Positions 55,198 through 64,000 of a DNA stretch of 64,000 nt are shown one piece after another; within the stretch, counting starts at the first letter, position 1; each line of letters starts with the position of its first letter. The stretch is from NCBI GenBank assembly GCA_002084875.1, contig NBMH01000019.1, forward strand, positions 1-64,000, in the 5' to 3' direction. Below the pieces are notes generated by a model that was not told the origin of the DNA, searched no databases, and was given only the letters and a program-made list of their open reading frames with translations. The translations under genes were made by a program, and so were the position numbers. Source of the stretch: Anaerolineaceae bacterium 4572_78. Its GTDB lineage: Bacteria > Chloroflexota > Anaerolineae > 4572-78.

Positions 55198-57357
55198 ACT
55201 ATGAATGCTCCTGAGACCACTATACCAAATCAAGTTTTGACTTATACAATTACGGCGGATAATGTTGGTGCATTGAGTGCAATGGGTGTATCTATTTCGA
55301 ATACCATTCCAAACGATGCCACATTCATGGCAGTTTCAACAGGATGCAGGGATAGTGCCTTGTGTCTGCCCGCCGAAGCTGAATTTAATCCCGATGAGAA
55401 TACGATTCGTTGGGATGGTATAGTGCTAAGTAAAACACCATTACTCATTACCGTTAGTATTATTATCGATGCGGGATTAGCACACAATACGCTAATCACA
55501 AATTCGGCAACAATGACATTTAGCGTAGGAAATGTCGTTTTTACAGGCACAGCCATGACTCGGATTGATACTCTAATTGACCCTGATGTTCATATTCAAA
55601 CTGATAAATCAGTAATGCCAATCACTGCCATGCCAGGCGACCGAATAACCTATACTATTTCATTAACCAATACTGCCCTCGTGCCACTTACACAACTTGT
55701 CGTAACTGACACTTTACCTGTTTCAGTTACATTTATTCCACCGACATTTAACATCCTGGAATCCTCGCTCGGTGAAGCGACATACAATTCTCAAAATCGG
55801 CGTATCGAATGGAATGGACTTGTGCCTGCTCAATCAAACCTGATGATAACCTTTACTAATAACCTACTTCCAACCAACATCCCCGATGATTCCATCGTCA
55901 GCAATATTGTTGACATGCTCATTTTCACTGGAGTGTCAAACATTGGGTTGACAGAACAAGCTGATGTGGAAGTGGATACGATTGTTAACCTACCTCCTTC
56001 ACCCACACTAACATTTACCCCAACTCCAACTGAAACACCAACTCCAATGCCGAATACTACTGCGACATTGACACCAACTCCAACCGAAACACCGACTCCC
56101 ACTGAAACACCGACTCCCACTGAAACGCCGACTCCAATACCAGGCTCAACATCAACCCCAACTCCAACTGAAACCTTGACCCCGACACCAACTGAAACGC
56201 CGACTTATACTCTAACACCAACTAATACACCACAAGGACAAACAGGTGGGACCGATACCCCAACCCCGACTCCAACATTTACGCCGACTCCAACTGAAAC
56301 ACCGACTCCCACTGAAACGCCGACCCTATTACCTGGTGCCACTGAAACACAGACACCTACTCCAACAATTACACCTACTCCAACACTTACACCGACTCCA
56401 ACAATTACACCTACTCCGTTGCCCGATTCAACCGATACACCGACCCCTACGCCAACAATTACACCGACTTCTACACCCGCTGATATTTTATTTAACAAAT
56501 GGGTCAATCCTAAAGAGACTATCCCAGGAGATGAATTGACATATCATCTTGCCATCACAAACAACACAGGCTTATCAGTGGATAGAGTACAAATTACAGA
56601 TACCATAACTTCTGACTACATGACTATTGATAAATCGAGTTTGATAGCTTCTGCTGGCGACGTGATTTATGATGCAAATAGTAAACAAATTATTTGGGAT
56701 TATTTTTTGCCTGGCAATTCATCAGAGCAGATTCAATTTAAGGCAAAACTTGCGGGAGTGGGGAACATGCCCGAAGATATAACGATAGCAAATAGTGCCT
56801 CGGCTCAAATTAGTGGTTCAAACATTACTCCTTTTATTATCGAAAGCCAAAGTGAAACATTCGTTGGTTCGACAATCAAACGAGAAAATATAATTTTTAG
56901 TAAAGTTCTTTTGACAAACCTTGATGGGTTTGCTCAAGCCGAAGACTACTTACAGTATCGGCTTGATTTTCAAAATAACAGCCACTTGGATACGCCGACA
57001 GAGGTGTTCATTAATGATACAATTCCAGCTCTAACTAGTGCATGGTTAGAGACCCCAAGTGGCGGCTTGACCACCAATATTTTTAGCAACCAAGATGAAG
57101 CGACATTTAACGATGCCAATCAGACAATTAGTTGGCGAGGAATTGTCAAAGCAAAAAGCAGTGTTATTATCACATTTACTATTCAGATTACAGCTAACAT
57201 ACCTGCTGAACCTGAACCAATTATCAATGAAGCTAGTGCCACATTTTATAATAATAGCACTTCATTAGAATTTGAGGCACGGTCTGTAGCCATCAGGTTT
57301 ACTACCGTAGAAATATCATATCCTATCTATTTGCCTATTATCTTGAAGGATAACTAA
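55195..57357 (+). CDS. DUF11-repeat surface protein with TPTPTET linker and [11 protein letters not shown]-terminus; probably continues the preceding ORFs
   Basis: DUF11-like repeats ([30 protein letters not shown] etc.); Thr/Pro linker. Confidence 0.8.
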   Translation: MTMNAPETTIPNQVLTYTITADNVGALSAMGVSISNTIPNDATFMAVSTGCRDSALCLPAEAEFNPDENTIRWDGIVLSKTPLLITVSIIIDAGLAHNTLITNSATMTFSVGNVVFTGTAMTRIDTLIDPDVHIQTDKSVMPITAMPGDRITYTISLTNTALVPLTQLVVTDTLPVSVTFIPPTFNILESSLGEATYNSQNRRIEWNGLVPAQSNLMITFTNNLLPTNIPDDSIVSNIVDMLIFTGVSNIGLTEQADVEVDTIVNLPPSPTLTFTPTPTETPTPMPNTTATLTPTPTETPTPTETPTPTETPTPIPGSTSTPTPTETLTPTPTETPTYTLTPTNTPQGQTGGTDTPTPTPTFTPTPTETPTPTETPTLLPGATETQTPTPTITPTPTLTPTPTITPTPLPDSTDTPTPTPTITPTSTPADILFNKWVNPKETIPGDELTYHLAITNNTGLSVDRVQITDTITSDYMTIDKSSLIASAGDVIYDANSKQIIWDYFLPGNSSEQIQFKAKLAGVGNMPEDITIANSASAQISGSNITPFIIESQSETFVGSTIKRENIIFSKVLLTNLDGFAQAEDYLQYRLDFQNNSHLDTPTEVFINDTIPALTSAWLETPSGGLTTNIFSNQDEATFNDANQTISWRGIVKAKSSVIITFTIQITANIPAEPEPIINEASATFYNNSTSLEFEARSVAIRFTTVEISYPIYLPIILKDN

Positions 57358-57365
57358 CAGTAGTT

Positions 57366-57399
57366 AGACATGACAGGTTTTTGGAGACCTGTCATGTCT
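57366..57399. repeat. Palindromic repeat family B
   Basis: agacatgacaggtttttggagacctgtcatgtct. Confidence 0.85.
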
Positions 57400-57426
57400 G
57401 AATCCAAAAACGGGCGGTAGAATGTC

Positions 57427-58095
57427 ATGAAATTAAACTTACGTCGAACAGAAATTATACTTATACTTGGCTTTTGGTTAGTTGGGTGTGCCTTATTAGG
57501 GATTGTCCTTCTCTTGAGCTATCAACAACAAAAAATCAAGAGAGACGTAGGCACTCCTGAGGCAATTCATGTTCCATTGGCAACTTATACGGTTGTTCAC
57601 ACGCAAATTACGGCTAAGTCACAACAAACAGTTGCCCTTGAAAAAGTGGCATTATGGCATGACGATGCAGTATTGGTATCGGTCGCCAGTAATTGGGATA
57701 AAACAAACATTGATACAGTAGGGCAACCTTCAACATGGACATATCGTTATTATTCACATGGTCATAAACGGTTATTTTTTGTCACAGTTACAGCAGACGG
57801 ACAAGCAACTGGCATATCGCATATTGAACGAATTTACAATCGTCCCGAAACAATCAAGGCAACAAATTGGATAGACAGTTCAGAAGCTGTCAACATATGG
57901 CTCAATTATGGTGGAGCGATTATGATGCGTTCATTTCCTGACATTCAAGTAGTAGCCCAACTAAAAATAATAAGTAAAGGTGGCACACTAGAATGGACGG
58001 TTGCTGGATTTGATGATATTTCAAAAAAATATCATACTATTTACATCAATGCCATTGACAAGAAAATCATCCGCATTGATTCGAAATTGCAATAA
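57427..58095 (+). CDS. Membrane-anchored hypothetical protein
   Basis: N-terminal TM helix then soluble domain; lies between Tad-like genes. Confidence 0.55.
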   Translation: MKLNLRRTEIILILGFWLVGCALLGIVLLLSYQQQKIKRDVGTPEAIHVPLATYTVVHTQITAKSQQTVALEKVALWHDDAVLVSVASNWDKTNIDTVGQPSTWTYRYYSHGHKRLFFVTVTADGQATGISHIERIYNRPETIKATNWIDSSEAVNIWLNYGGAIMMRSFPDIQVVAQLKIISKGGTLEWTVAGFDDISKKYHTIYINAIDKKIIRIDSKLQ

Positions 58096-58174
58096 TTACA
58101 TGCTTCATGCTGACCCCACCCCTTGCCCCTCTCCTATGGGGGAGGGGTTGGGGTGGGGCGAAAGGAGTGTTATA

Positions 58175-59467
58175 ATGGTCAAACTAAAAAACTATCTCAT
58201 CAGCAAAACACAGACAGGTCAAGGCTTAGTTGAATTTGCCTTAGTTTTGCCTATATTGCTGTTAATGCTCATTGGACTATTTGAAATGGGCTATGCTATT
58301 CGAGGACAAATGATTTTACGAAACATCAATCGTGAAGCAACCCGTCTAGCCGTTAGACCTGTTTCGGAGGATGAAAAGTTTGCTGGAGGACTCGATTTGG
58401 AACAAACAACCATAGCTGAAATTGGCTACCAAAAAGTTATTACTCATGCCTTTGGTAAACCTGGTACCATGGGTGAGGGTGTTTCAGACCAACTTGATAG
58501 TATAGTAATAAATGATGAACTTAGGACGAAAAAATTGGACCTATATGGGCTGTATGATGAAGATCCCAATGCCACAGTAATCATATCTCACATAGCAGTA
58601 GATACAGGCAAAGTGTGTCAAGATGACCCCAACTTGCCAGGTGGTAACCCAACGTGTTATGACAATTGTCCTGGCGATGTCACACAGACTCACCCTAATG
58701 TTTACACCAAAGATGATTTAATATTACATGCTGACTTAACAGGTTATGAACACCTTCAATTTAAAATAGGTAATCCAGATATACATGTAAGCCGAATTGA
58801 CCTTGCATCCCTTGCTCAAGAGATGGCTATACAAAATGATTATCAGAACTGCTTAAAAAGAAAATCAAACCCAAACATAGAATTGCGAGGACTGAGTAAT
58901 GGTGTGGTTGTTATTGAAATGTTTTATGACCAATCACAATTACTTGGGCTGTTTAGGGTAGGTGATTTTACATTTTTAGACCCAGTTCCACTTTATACCA
59001 AAACCATCATGCGGATTGATACCAAGCCCGAAGGATTATGCGAAGTATATCCTATACCCGTTAGCAATGGGACAATGAACGGCTGGAATCCTGGTGATTC
59101 CTCTAAAAATATTTGGACAGGACTAAACAAACGGTGGTTACGCTGGAATAGTTCTGGAGGCAATTTAGCTTATCTAGTTGAGATGCTAAATGAACCCCGT
59201 TTAGCCACCAACGATTATTCAGGGGGAACATTGGGAGTTGGGAGTACAGTTAGCACTTTTGCTCCTTCAGGTTGGAATGGGCAAGATGTGAAAGATGCTC
59301 TCAACGAATTAATCTTCACACGTAAACATATTCGCGTTCCTGTTGGAGCGGGGAGTTTTAATATTAATAGTTTTGCTATTGTTGAAATTGTCAGCTATGA
59401 TTTAAACAATGGAATAATCACGGCTAAGTTAATCACAAAAGTGGATAGCAGAGCATGTCCAAATTAG
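58175..59467 (+). CDS. TadE-like pseudopilin-type protein
   Basis: TGQGLVEFALVLPILLLMLIGLFEMGYAIRGQMILRNINREATRLAV; RBS aaaggag upstream of ATG 58175. Confidence 0.85.
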   Translation: MVKLKNYLISKTQTGQGLVEFALVLPILLLMLIGLFEMGYAIRGQMILRNINREATRLAVRPVSEDEKFAGGLDLEQTTIAEIGYQKVITHAFGKPGTMGEGVSDQLDSIVINDELRTKKLDLYGLYDEDPNATVIISHIAVDTGKVCQDDPNLPGGNPTCYDNCPGDVTQTHPNVYTKDDLILHADLTGYEHLQFKIGNPDIHVSRIDLASLAQEMAIQNDYQNCLKRKSNPNIELRGLSNGVVVIEMFYDQSQLLGLFRVGDFTFLDPVPLYTKTIMRIDTKPEGLCEVYPIPVSNGTMNGWNPGDSSKNIWTGLNKRWLRWNSSGGNLAYLVEMLNEPRLATNDYSGGTLGVGSTVSTFAPSGWNGQDVKDALNELIFTRKHIRVPVGAGSFNINSFAIVEIVSYDLNNGIITAKLITKVDSRACPN

Positions 59468-59492
59468 GAGTCCATACTTCTTGGAGGTTATA

Positions 59493-62333
59493 ATGACAAA
59501 TTATTTTCGTACCCATTTGGGGTACTTAAAAAATGAAAAGGGACAAAGTATAGTTATTTTAGCAGGTTCGATAGTGGCTCTCATTGCCATGCTTGGCTTC
59601 GCCTTAGATTTAGGCATGCTTTATTCAGAAAAAGTTAACCTGAAAAAAGCAATTGATGCTGCTGCATTAAGTAGCGTCATCGAATTAAGCAATGAAGAAT
59701 CGGCGATACTACGAGCAATTGAATACTTGCAAATGAACGGTTACTCTCATGAAGAGACCAACTTTTACGTCATGGGATGTATTCCTGGTAAAAGTGACAC
59801 GGCACAAAAAAATCGAGGTGATCCTGATAAAGAACCTCCTTTTTTATACCAGATGACAACAGATGCTGATTATAGTCATGATGGGGATAATGATTGGTTC
59901 AATGATGATGTAAAAAACATATTTATTATTGATACTTTTTCTCATCAAGACAAACAAAGTACCACAACATGTGACCCTAACACAAGCCAAAGGTATGGGA
60001 CTGCAAATAGAATAACTATCACAGGGACAGTGCATGTTCCAACTAACTTTATGGCTATCGTTCCCAATGGACATCAAATTATGGCAGCTCAAGAAGGAGC
60101 CACCGCTCAAAACGTAGACAAATTAGATATAATTATTGTCTTTGACCGTTCAGGTTCTATGGAATGGCAACCTGTTTGTACAGGATGTTGGCAAAAGGCA
60201 TATGAAGATAGCACAGCGTATAAAGCCACAGTTGTCGCCAATGGCGAAGACCCCGACTATGAATCCCCTCTTCGTTATTGGGATTACTATTTGTACCCAG
60301 GCAATGGTGGAATGCAACCACTTGGTAGTTTTGAAGGAGCCAAACATCCTGTCATCGACAACGCCTGTAACGCAAAAAACCCTGCTGTAGCCGATACGGT
60401 TTACGTTAGCACAAACAGCAAAAACTATATGATGCTCGAAGCAGAATTATATTCCTTTAATCGGAGTTCCTATGAAGGTGAATCGCGTGCCGCAGGTGTC
60501 GGATACTGGGTGTTTCAACGGGGAGAAATAAATTACTATGTCGATGAACAACGTTTGTCCATTACACAGCAACCGAATGTTTATGCTTACGGAGATGGCG
60601 TAAATCAACATAGCTCATTTGATGGCGGTTCTCCTGCTCATGTAAGTCACTATCCATTTCGGACCTACGAACCTGCTCTTCAAACGCATGGCAGTATCCG
60701 TTGCAAAGTGGAAGCTGGTGAAGAAATTTGTCGACCTGTGGGCAAACACTATAGCCTAAGCGAAGCTCAGAACCTAGAGTCTCCCATGCTTCGCTACGAC
60801 TTTCAATTTTGGGATGATGACTCCACAGTTGATTGGGGAAACACAGCTTACTTATGGGTTAGAGTGCATGGTTCACTCGGCTTACGTGTCACACATAACG
60901 AAGGTTCAGAACCTAATCTAAGAGAACTAAGCGGGGACAACAGCAATACAATTGATGATTTTGAACGACGCAACTCTGCCTACTGGGCGGTTGCTTATGA
61001 ACCAGGTCGGCATATCAATCCAAATAATTACACCTCACCACCTTCATCGTCATTAAGCATTTCAAATCGGCGTTTCAATCCCCATGATGGAACCCTAAAT
61101 GGTAGTCCTGCACCAGGGGTCACAACCAGTGGTGTTTCCCTTATACCAATTAATCAAATTCAAGATTATGCGGCAAAACTCATCGAACCTGATGGCAAAT
61201 TAATTGACCCATCAAAAACGCATTGGCAATGGATTCGGTTGGGTGGCTTTCCCATTAACCCTAATACACATGCCTACTCATTCTACTTTTTTGCTGGAAG
61301 CTCAGGTTTTGCCATCGACCGTATTGTCATTACTGATAATGACATGGAAGATAGCTACCCTGCTGTTACAACGGTTGGGTCAGGTGTTGACACAGGAGGG
61401 GCATTGGATATTTCAGTTGATGGACAACTCTACAACCTTAAAGTTTTAACTCCAACGCATGGCTCTGCCTATGGTGATGCATGCGATTACTGCAACCCAA
61501 TTTACGGGCCCAGGGTAGTCGATTATTCCCCCAACCCTTCAGACCCCACACGATATGTCAACATCAACAATTGTTTAAATGATGATTATGCAAACTTAGG
61601 TGATAGGTTAGTGGATAGTGCTATCTTTGAAGACCCTGAACAACCAATGCGAGCTGCGAAACAAGCAGTTAAAGCCGCAGTCATGCAACTTCCCAATCCA
61701 GAATTTGACCAAGTTGGTTTGGTTGCTTACAGTGGACAGAGTGGCACTACACAAGACCCCTACTTAGTCAAAGTACAATTAGAATGTGACCGCTACCGTA
61801 ACCAATCATCCGCAAATAATCAATGTACTGAGACTTCGCCCGTTTATAGCTACACGGAAATATTGAAAGCCATTGAAGAAATCACCCCAATTGGCATGAC
61901 AAACACTGGGGCAGGTATGAAAGCTGGTTTGGAGTTGCTTGGTGTTGACCTGTATAATACTCCTTCAGGTTATAACAAACTGTGTGATGGGTCCTATGAG
62001 TCCACATGTTCACGCACAGGTGGGGTCAAAAAGGTACTCATATTAATCACTGATGGTAATCCAACTTCCAACCCAGGCGGAGCATGTACCACAGGTCCCA
62101 CATGGAACCCCAATACTGCCGATTATCGCTGTCCGCTCTATTTTGCTCAGCAAGCACAAGAGAATGGTGTCACTGTCCATGCTATTGGGGTTGGATATGG
62201 GGTTGACCCGTTATGGATTCAAAAGATTGCCGACTATGGCAATGGGATTGCTGGACAGGCGTTTACTGAAAAAGAAATTAAAATTTTGTTAGCAGAAATT
62301 TTTGGTAATATCTATGTCCGTCTGACTGACTAA
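59493..62333 (+). CDS. TadG-like protein with interrupted VWA domain
   Basis: GQSIVILAGSIVALIAMLGFALDLGMLYSEKVNLKKAIDAAALSS; DIIIVFDRSGSM MIDAS; distal VWA half ...VLILITDGNPTSNPGG; RBS ggagg. Confidence 0.85.
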   Translation: MTNYFRTHLGYLKNEKGQSIVILAGSIVALIAMLGFALDLGMLYSEKVNLKKAIDAAALSSVIELSNEESAILRAIEYLQMNGYSHEETNFYVMGCIPGKSDTAQKNRGDPDKEPPFLYQMTTDADYSHDGDNDWFNDDVKNIFIIDTFSHQDKQSTTTCDPNTSQRYGTANRITITGTVHVPTNFMAIVPNGHQIMAAQEGATAQNVDKLDIIIVFDRSGSMEWQPVCTGCWQKAYEDSTAYKATVVANGEDPDYESPLRYWDYYLYPGNGGMQPLGSFEGAKHPVIDNACNAKNPAVADTVYVSTNSKNYMMLEAELYSFNRSSYEGESRAAGVGYWVFQRGEINYYVDEQRLSITQQPNVYAYGDGVNQHSSFDGGSPAHVSHYPFRTYEPALQTHGSIRCKVEAGEEICRPVGKHYSLSEAQNLESPMLRYDFQFWDDDSTVDWGNTAYLWVRVHGSLGLRVTHNEGSEPNLRELSGDNSNTIDDFERRNSAYWAVAYEPGRHINPNNYTSPPSSSLSISNRRFNPHDGTLNGSPAPGVTTSGVSLIPINQIQDYAAKLIEPDGKLIDPSKTHWQWIRLGGFPINPNTHAYSFYFFAGSSGFAIDRIVITDNDMEDSYPAVTTVGSGVDTGGALDISVDGQLYNLKVLTPTHGSAYGDACDYCNPIYGPRVVDYSPNPSDPTRYVNINNCLNDDYANLGDRLVDSAIFEDPEQPMRAAKQAVKAAVMQLPNPEFDQVGLVAYSGQSGTTQDPYLVKVQLECDRYRNQSSANNQCTETSPVYSYTEILKAIEEITPIGMTNTGAGMKAGLELLGVDLYNTPSGYNKLCDGSYESTCSRTGGVKKVLILITDGNPTSNPGGACTTGPTWNPNTADYRCPLYFAQQAQENGVTVHAIGVGYGVDPLWIQKIADYGNGIAGQAFTEKEIKILLAEIFGNIYVRLTD

Positions 62334-62346
62334 GCTATACTAAAAC

Positions 62347-62409
62347 TAGAGCATCAAAGCAAACTTTGACGCTCTAGACAAGAAAGGTTTTCGAAAACCT
62401 TTCTTGTCT
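62347..62409. repeat. Adjacent family A-like and family B palindromes
   Basis: agagcatcaaagcaaactttgacgctct followed by agacaagaaaggttttcgaaaacctttcttgtct. Confidence 0.8.
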
Positions 62410-62445
62410 AACTTTCTGTCCACATATTGGTCGGATAAGTTTGAT

Positions 62446-64000
62446 TTATCGGACGTGAATTTGTAGTTTAGGCGAACCTTCATGGAAAGTGACAACGTGT
62501 TCAACATGTGCCAATTGGAATAGTGTTCCATCAGCAAATAAGAGGTTGGCATACCGTGTTTCTTGAACAATAGGCGGCAAACGAGAACCAACATGCCACA
62601 CATCAGGACTCAACGAGACACCGATAGCCAAATTATAAATCAAATTATCTTGAGTATACCAATTTAGACGATTAAAATATATTTTGACAACTTCGTTAGG
62701 TTGCCATTTGCTGATGGGATACCACACCAATGTAGCAGGTAAGGAATCAGTAGCTCCTAGCGGCATGCCATTTTCATCAATTAAGAAAAGCGTAGGAGTA
62801 ATTGGTTCAACTTCTTTTTCTATAACCCAGTATGTCATAACCTCAATTTCTTTGGTGCGATTATGAATCAAATCATAACCAATAAGAGTTAAACCATCAC
62901 CAAACATGACTTTAATTGGATATTGTGGTTTGTTTTCGGCTGAGGCTTTGGCAAAAGTATAAAACGAATCTGGCAACTTATGCCCAATGTTTCCCATGTT
63001 CACGGGAGTATTTTTCGGTCTAAGTAACAAATAACCGTCCATTGCTTCAATGATAGTGTAATTCGGCATGATATTATCACGAATGTGTTGCTGAATATTA
63101 TTCTCATTTGGCAAGCTTGCTACATCCAACCACAACCAATCATCAGCCGTGATGGTGTCGAATGTTTGGTGCAATACTCGACGATTGCTGACATGTGGAT
63201 TAAGATTAAGCGGGGCAAATAGGGGTAATGTGTCGGTGATATTCGTTGCCATGTTTTCGCCCAAACGGTGATGAGATGTTGCATGTCGCCAATTAAATGG
63301 GCGGGCTAAAGGCGAAAAACCATACCAATAATGCGTTAAAAATGAACATGCAAATAAAATCGTAGTTAGCGTGCCTATAAAAATTTCTCTATTTTTTTCA
63401 TTCCATGCTACCCAGTGGCAAATTTTGTTAATCCCATGTATGGTGGCAATAAAAACAAATGGAGCGTATAATACCCCATAATGAAATTCAATCAATTGCC
63501 AAGTGAACGGATTATCACTCAATATGTTCAGGGCAAATATTGGTAATGTCGGCAATAATGTTATTGGAGCAAATAAAGCTAATCCCCCCACACCAACAAA
63601 CATCTCCCACAAATATTGAAGCAAATTAACATCAACCCAGACATGATGCCTGATGATTTGCATAGTAGCATCATCTTGAAAAAGCCAATCATAACGACTT
63701 ATATGGATATTGCCCCCCGCTTCGACCAATGGTTGAACCCCAAACACGGCAATAAGCGACCATGCCAAACCAATACAAGCAATCACCACACCTGCTGGAG
63801 CGTCAAAATTTGCTTTGACATGATAAATCCCCATCATCATAACCACTAGCCCCACATTCTCCTTGCATGCCATCGCCAACACAGCCCACAATGCAAACCA
63901 TGTCCACCTCTGACGTTCCATGTAATAAAAAGCAAATAACAAAAATGTAGGGGCAAGTGTGATTGCATGAAAATCAACCATAACTGCCGACTCAAGCGGC
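62446..64000 (-). CDS. DUF2079-like polytopic membrane protein (5' end runs off window)
   Basis: VDFHAITLAPTFLLFAFYYMERQRW...MACKENVGLVVMMMGIY. Confidence 0.75.
   Translation of the reverse strand, partial: PLESAVMVDFHAITLAPTFLLFAFYYMERQRWTWFALWAVLAMACKENVGLVVMMMGIYHVKANFDAPAGVVIACIGLAWSLIAVFGVQPLVEAGGNIHISRYDWLFQDDATMQIIRHHVWVDVNLLQYLWEMFVGVGGLALFAPITLLPTLPIFALNILSDNPFTWQLIEFHYGVLYAPFVFIATIHGINKICHWVAWNEKNREIFIGTLTTILFACSFLTHYWYGFSPLARPFNWRHATSHHRLGENMATNITDTLPLFAPLNLNPHVSNRRVLHQTFDTITADDWLWLDVASLPNENNIQQHIRDNIMPNYTIIEAMDGYLLLRPKNTPVNMGNIGHKLPDSFYTFAKASAENKPQYPIKVMFGDGLTLIGYDLIHNRTKEIEVMTYWVIEKEVEPITPTLFLIDENGMPLGATDSLPATLVWYPISKWQPNEVVKIYFNRLNWYTQDNLIYNLAIGVSLSPDVWHVGSRLPPIVQETRYANLLFADGTLFQLAHVEHVVTFHEGSPKLQIHVR
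63796..63822. repeat. Family A-like core inside the DUF2079 CDS
   Basis: tggagcgtcaaaatttgctttgacatg within an uninterrupted ORF. Confidence 0.6.

Noticed and set aside
55980-56490. Dense short tandem repeats (actccaactgaaacaccgact) resembling a repeat array, and antisense ORFs rich in VGVGVSVG
   Set aside because: Explained by the coding Thr/Pro linker [11 protein letters not shown] on the + strand; no CRISPR-like constant repeats or unique spacers, and the VGVG ORFs are antisense artefacts
58001-58174. N-terminal extension of the second TadE ORF
   Set aside because: Overlaps the previous gene and the G-rich repeat; ATG 58175 with aaaggag RBS directly precedes the TadE-type segment

Overview
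AT-rich bacterial chromosomal window, probably Chloroflexota/Anaerolineae-like (inferred from rRNA sequence and gene content, not proven). It carries housekeeping genes (manC, topA, mdh, ispH, ispDF, tdk, rplU-rpmA-rpmE, aspS, gmd), sugar-nucleotide and glycosyltransferase genes, an ABC peptide permease pair and a complete rRNA operon (16S - tRNA-Ile - tRNA-Ala - 23S - 5S). The right-hand 15 kb is a surface-protein island with two TadE-like proteins, one about 1,780 aa; a split BNR-like/DUF11 protein; and a TadG-like VWA protein. Most notable observations: (1) a 752-bp group I intron with a LAGLIDADG ORF in 23S at E. coli position 1951; (2) a hairpin intervening sequence in 23S helix 45; (3) about 85-nt gaps in the most conserved cores of both 16S and 23S, probably assembly collapse but needing a check; (4) topA lacks a canonical start codon that preserves its TOPRIM motif and sits in the -1 frame after a DUF5679 ORF ending in A AAA AAG TAA, suggesting a frameshift-dependent DUF5679-TopA fusion; (5) two more ORF breaks at A-runs with the same polarity; (6) dispersed palindromic repeat families, some inside ORFs or supplying gene ends; (7) unusual fusions and pseudoenzymes: multi-TerB plus jacalin-like, L31 plus HhH, flavodoxin plus 2x SCP2, a PBP-like protein without catalytic motifs, and a VWA domain with a roughly 500-aa insertion. 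Family assignments are from memory of motifs; no database search was run.
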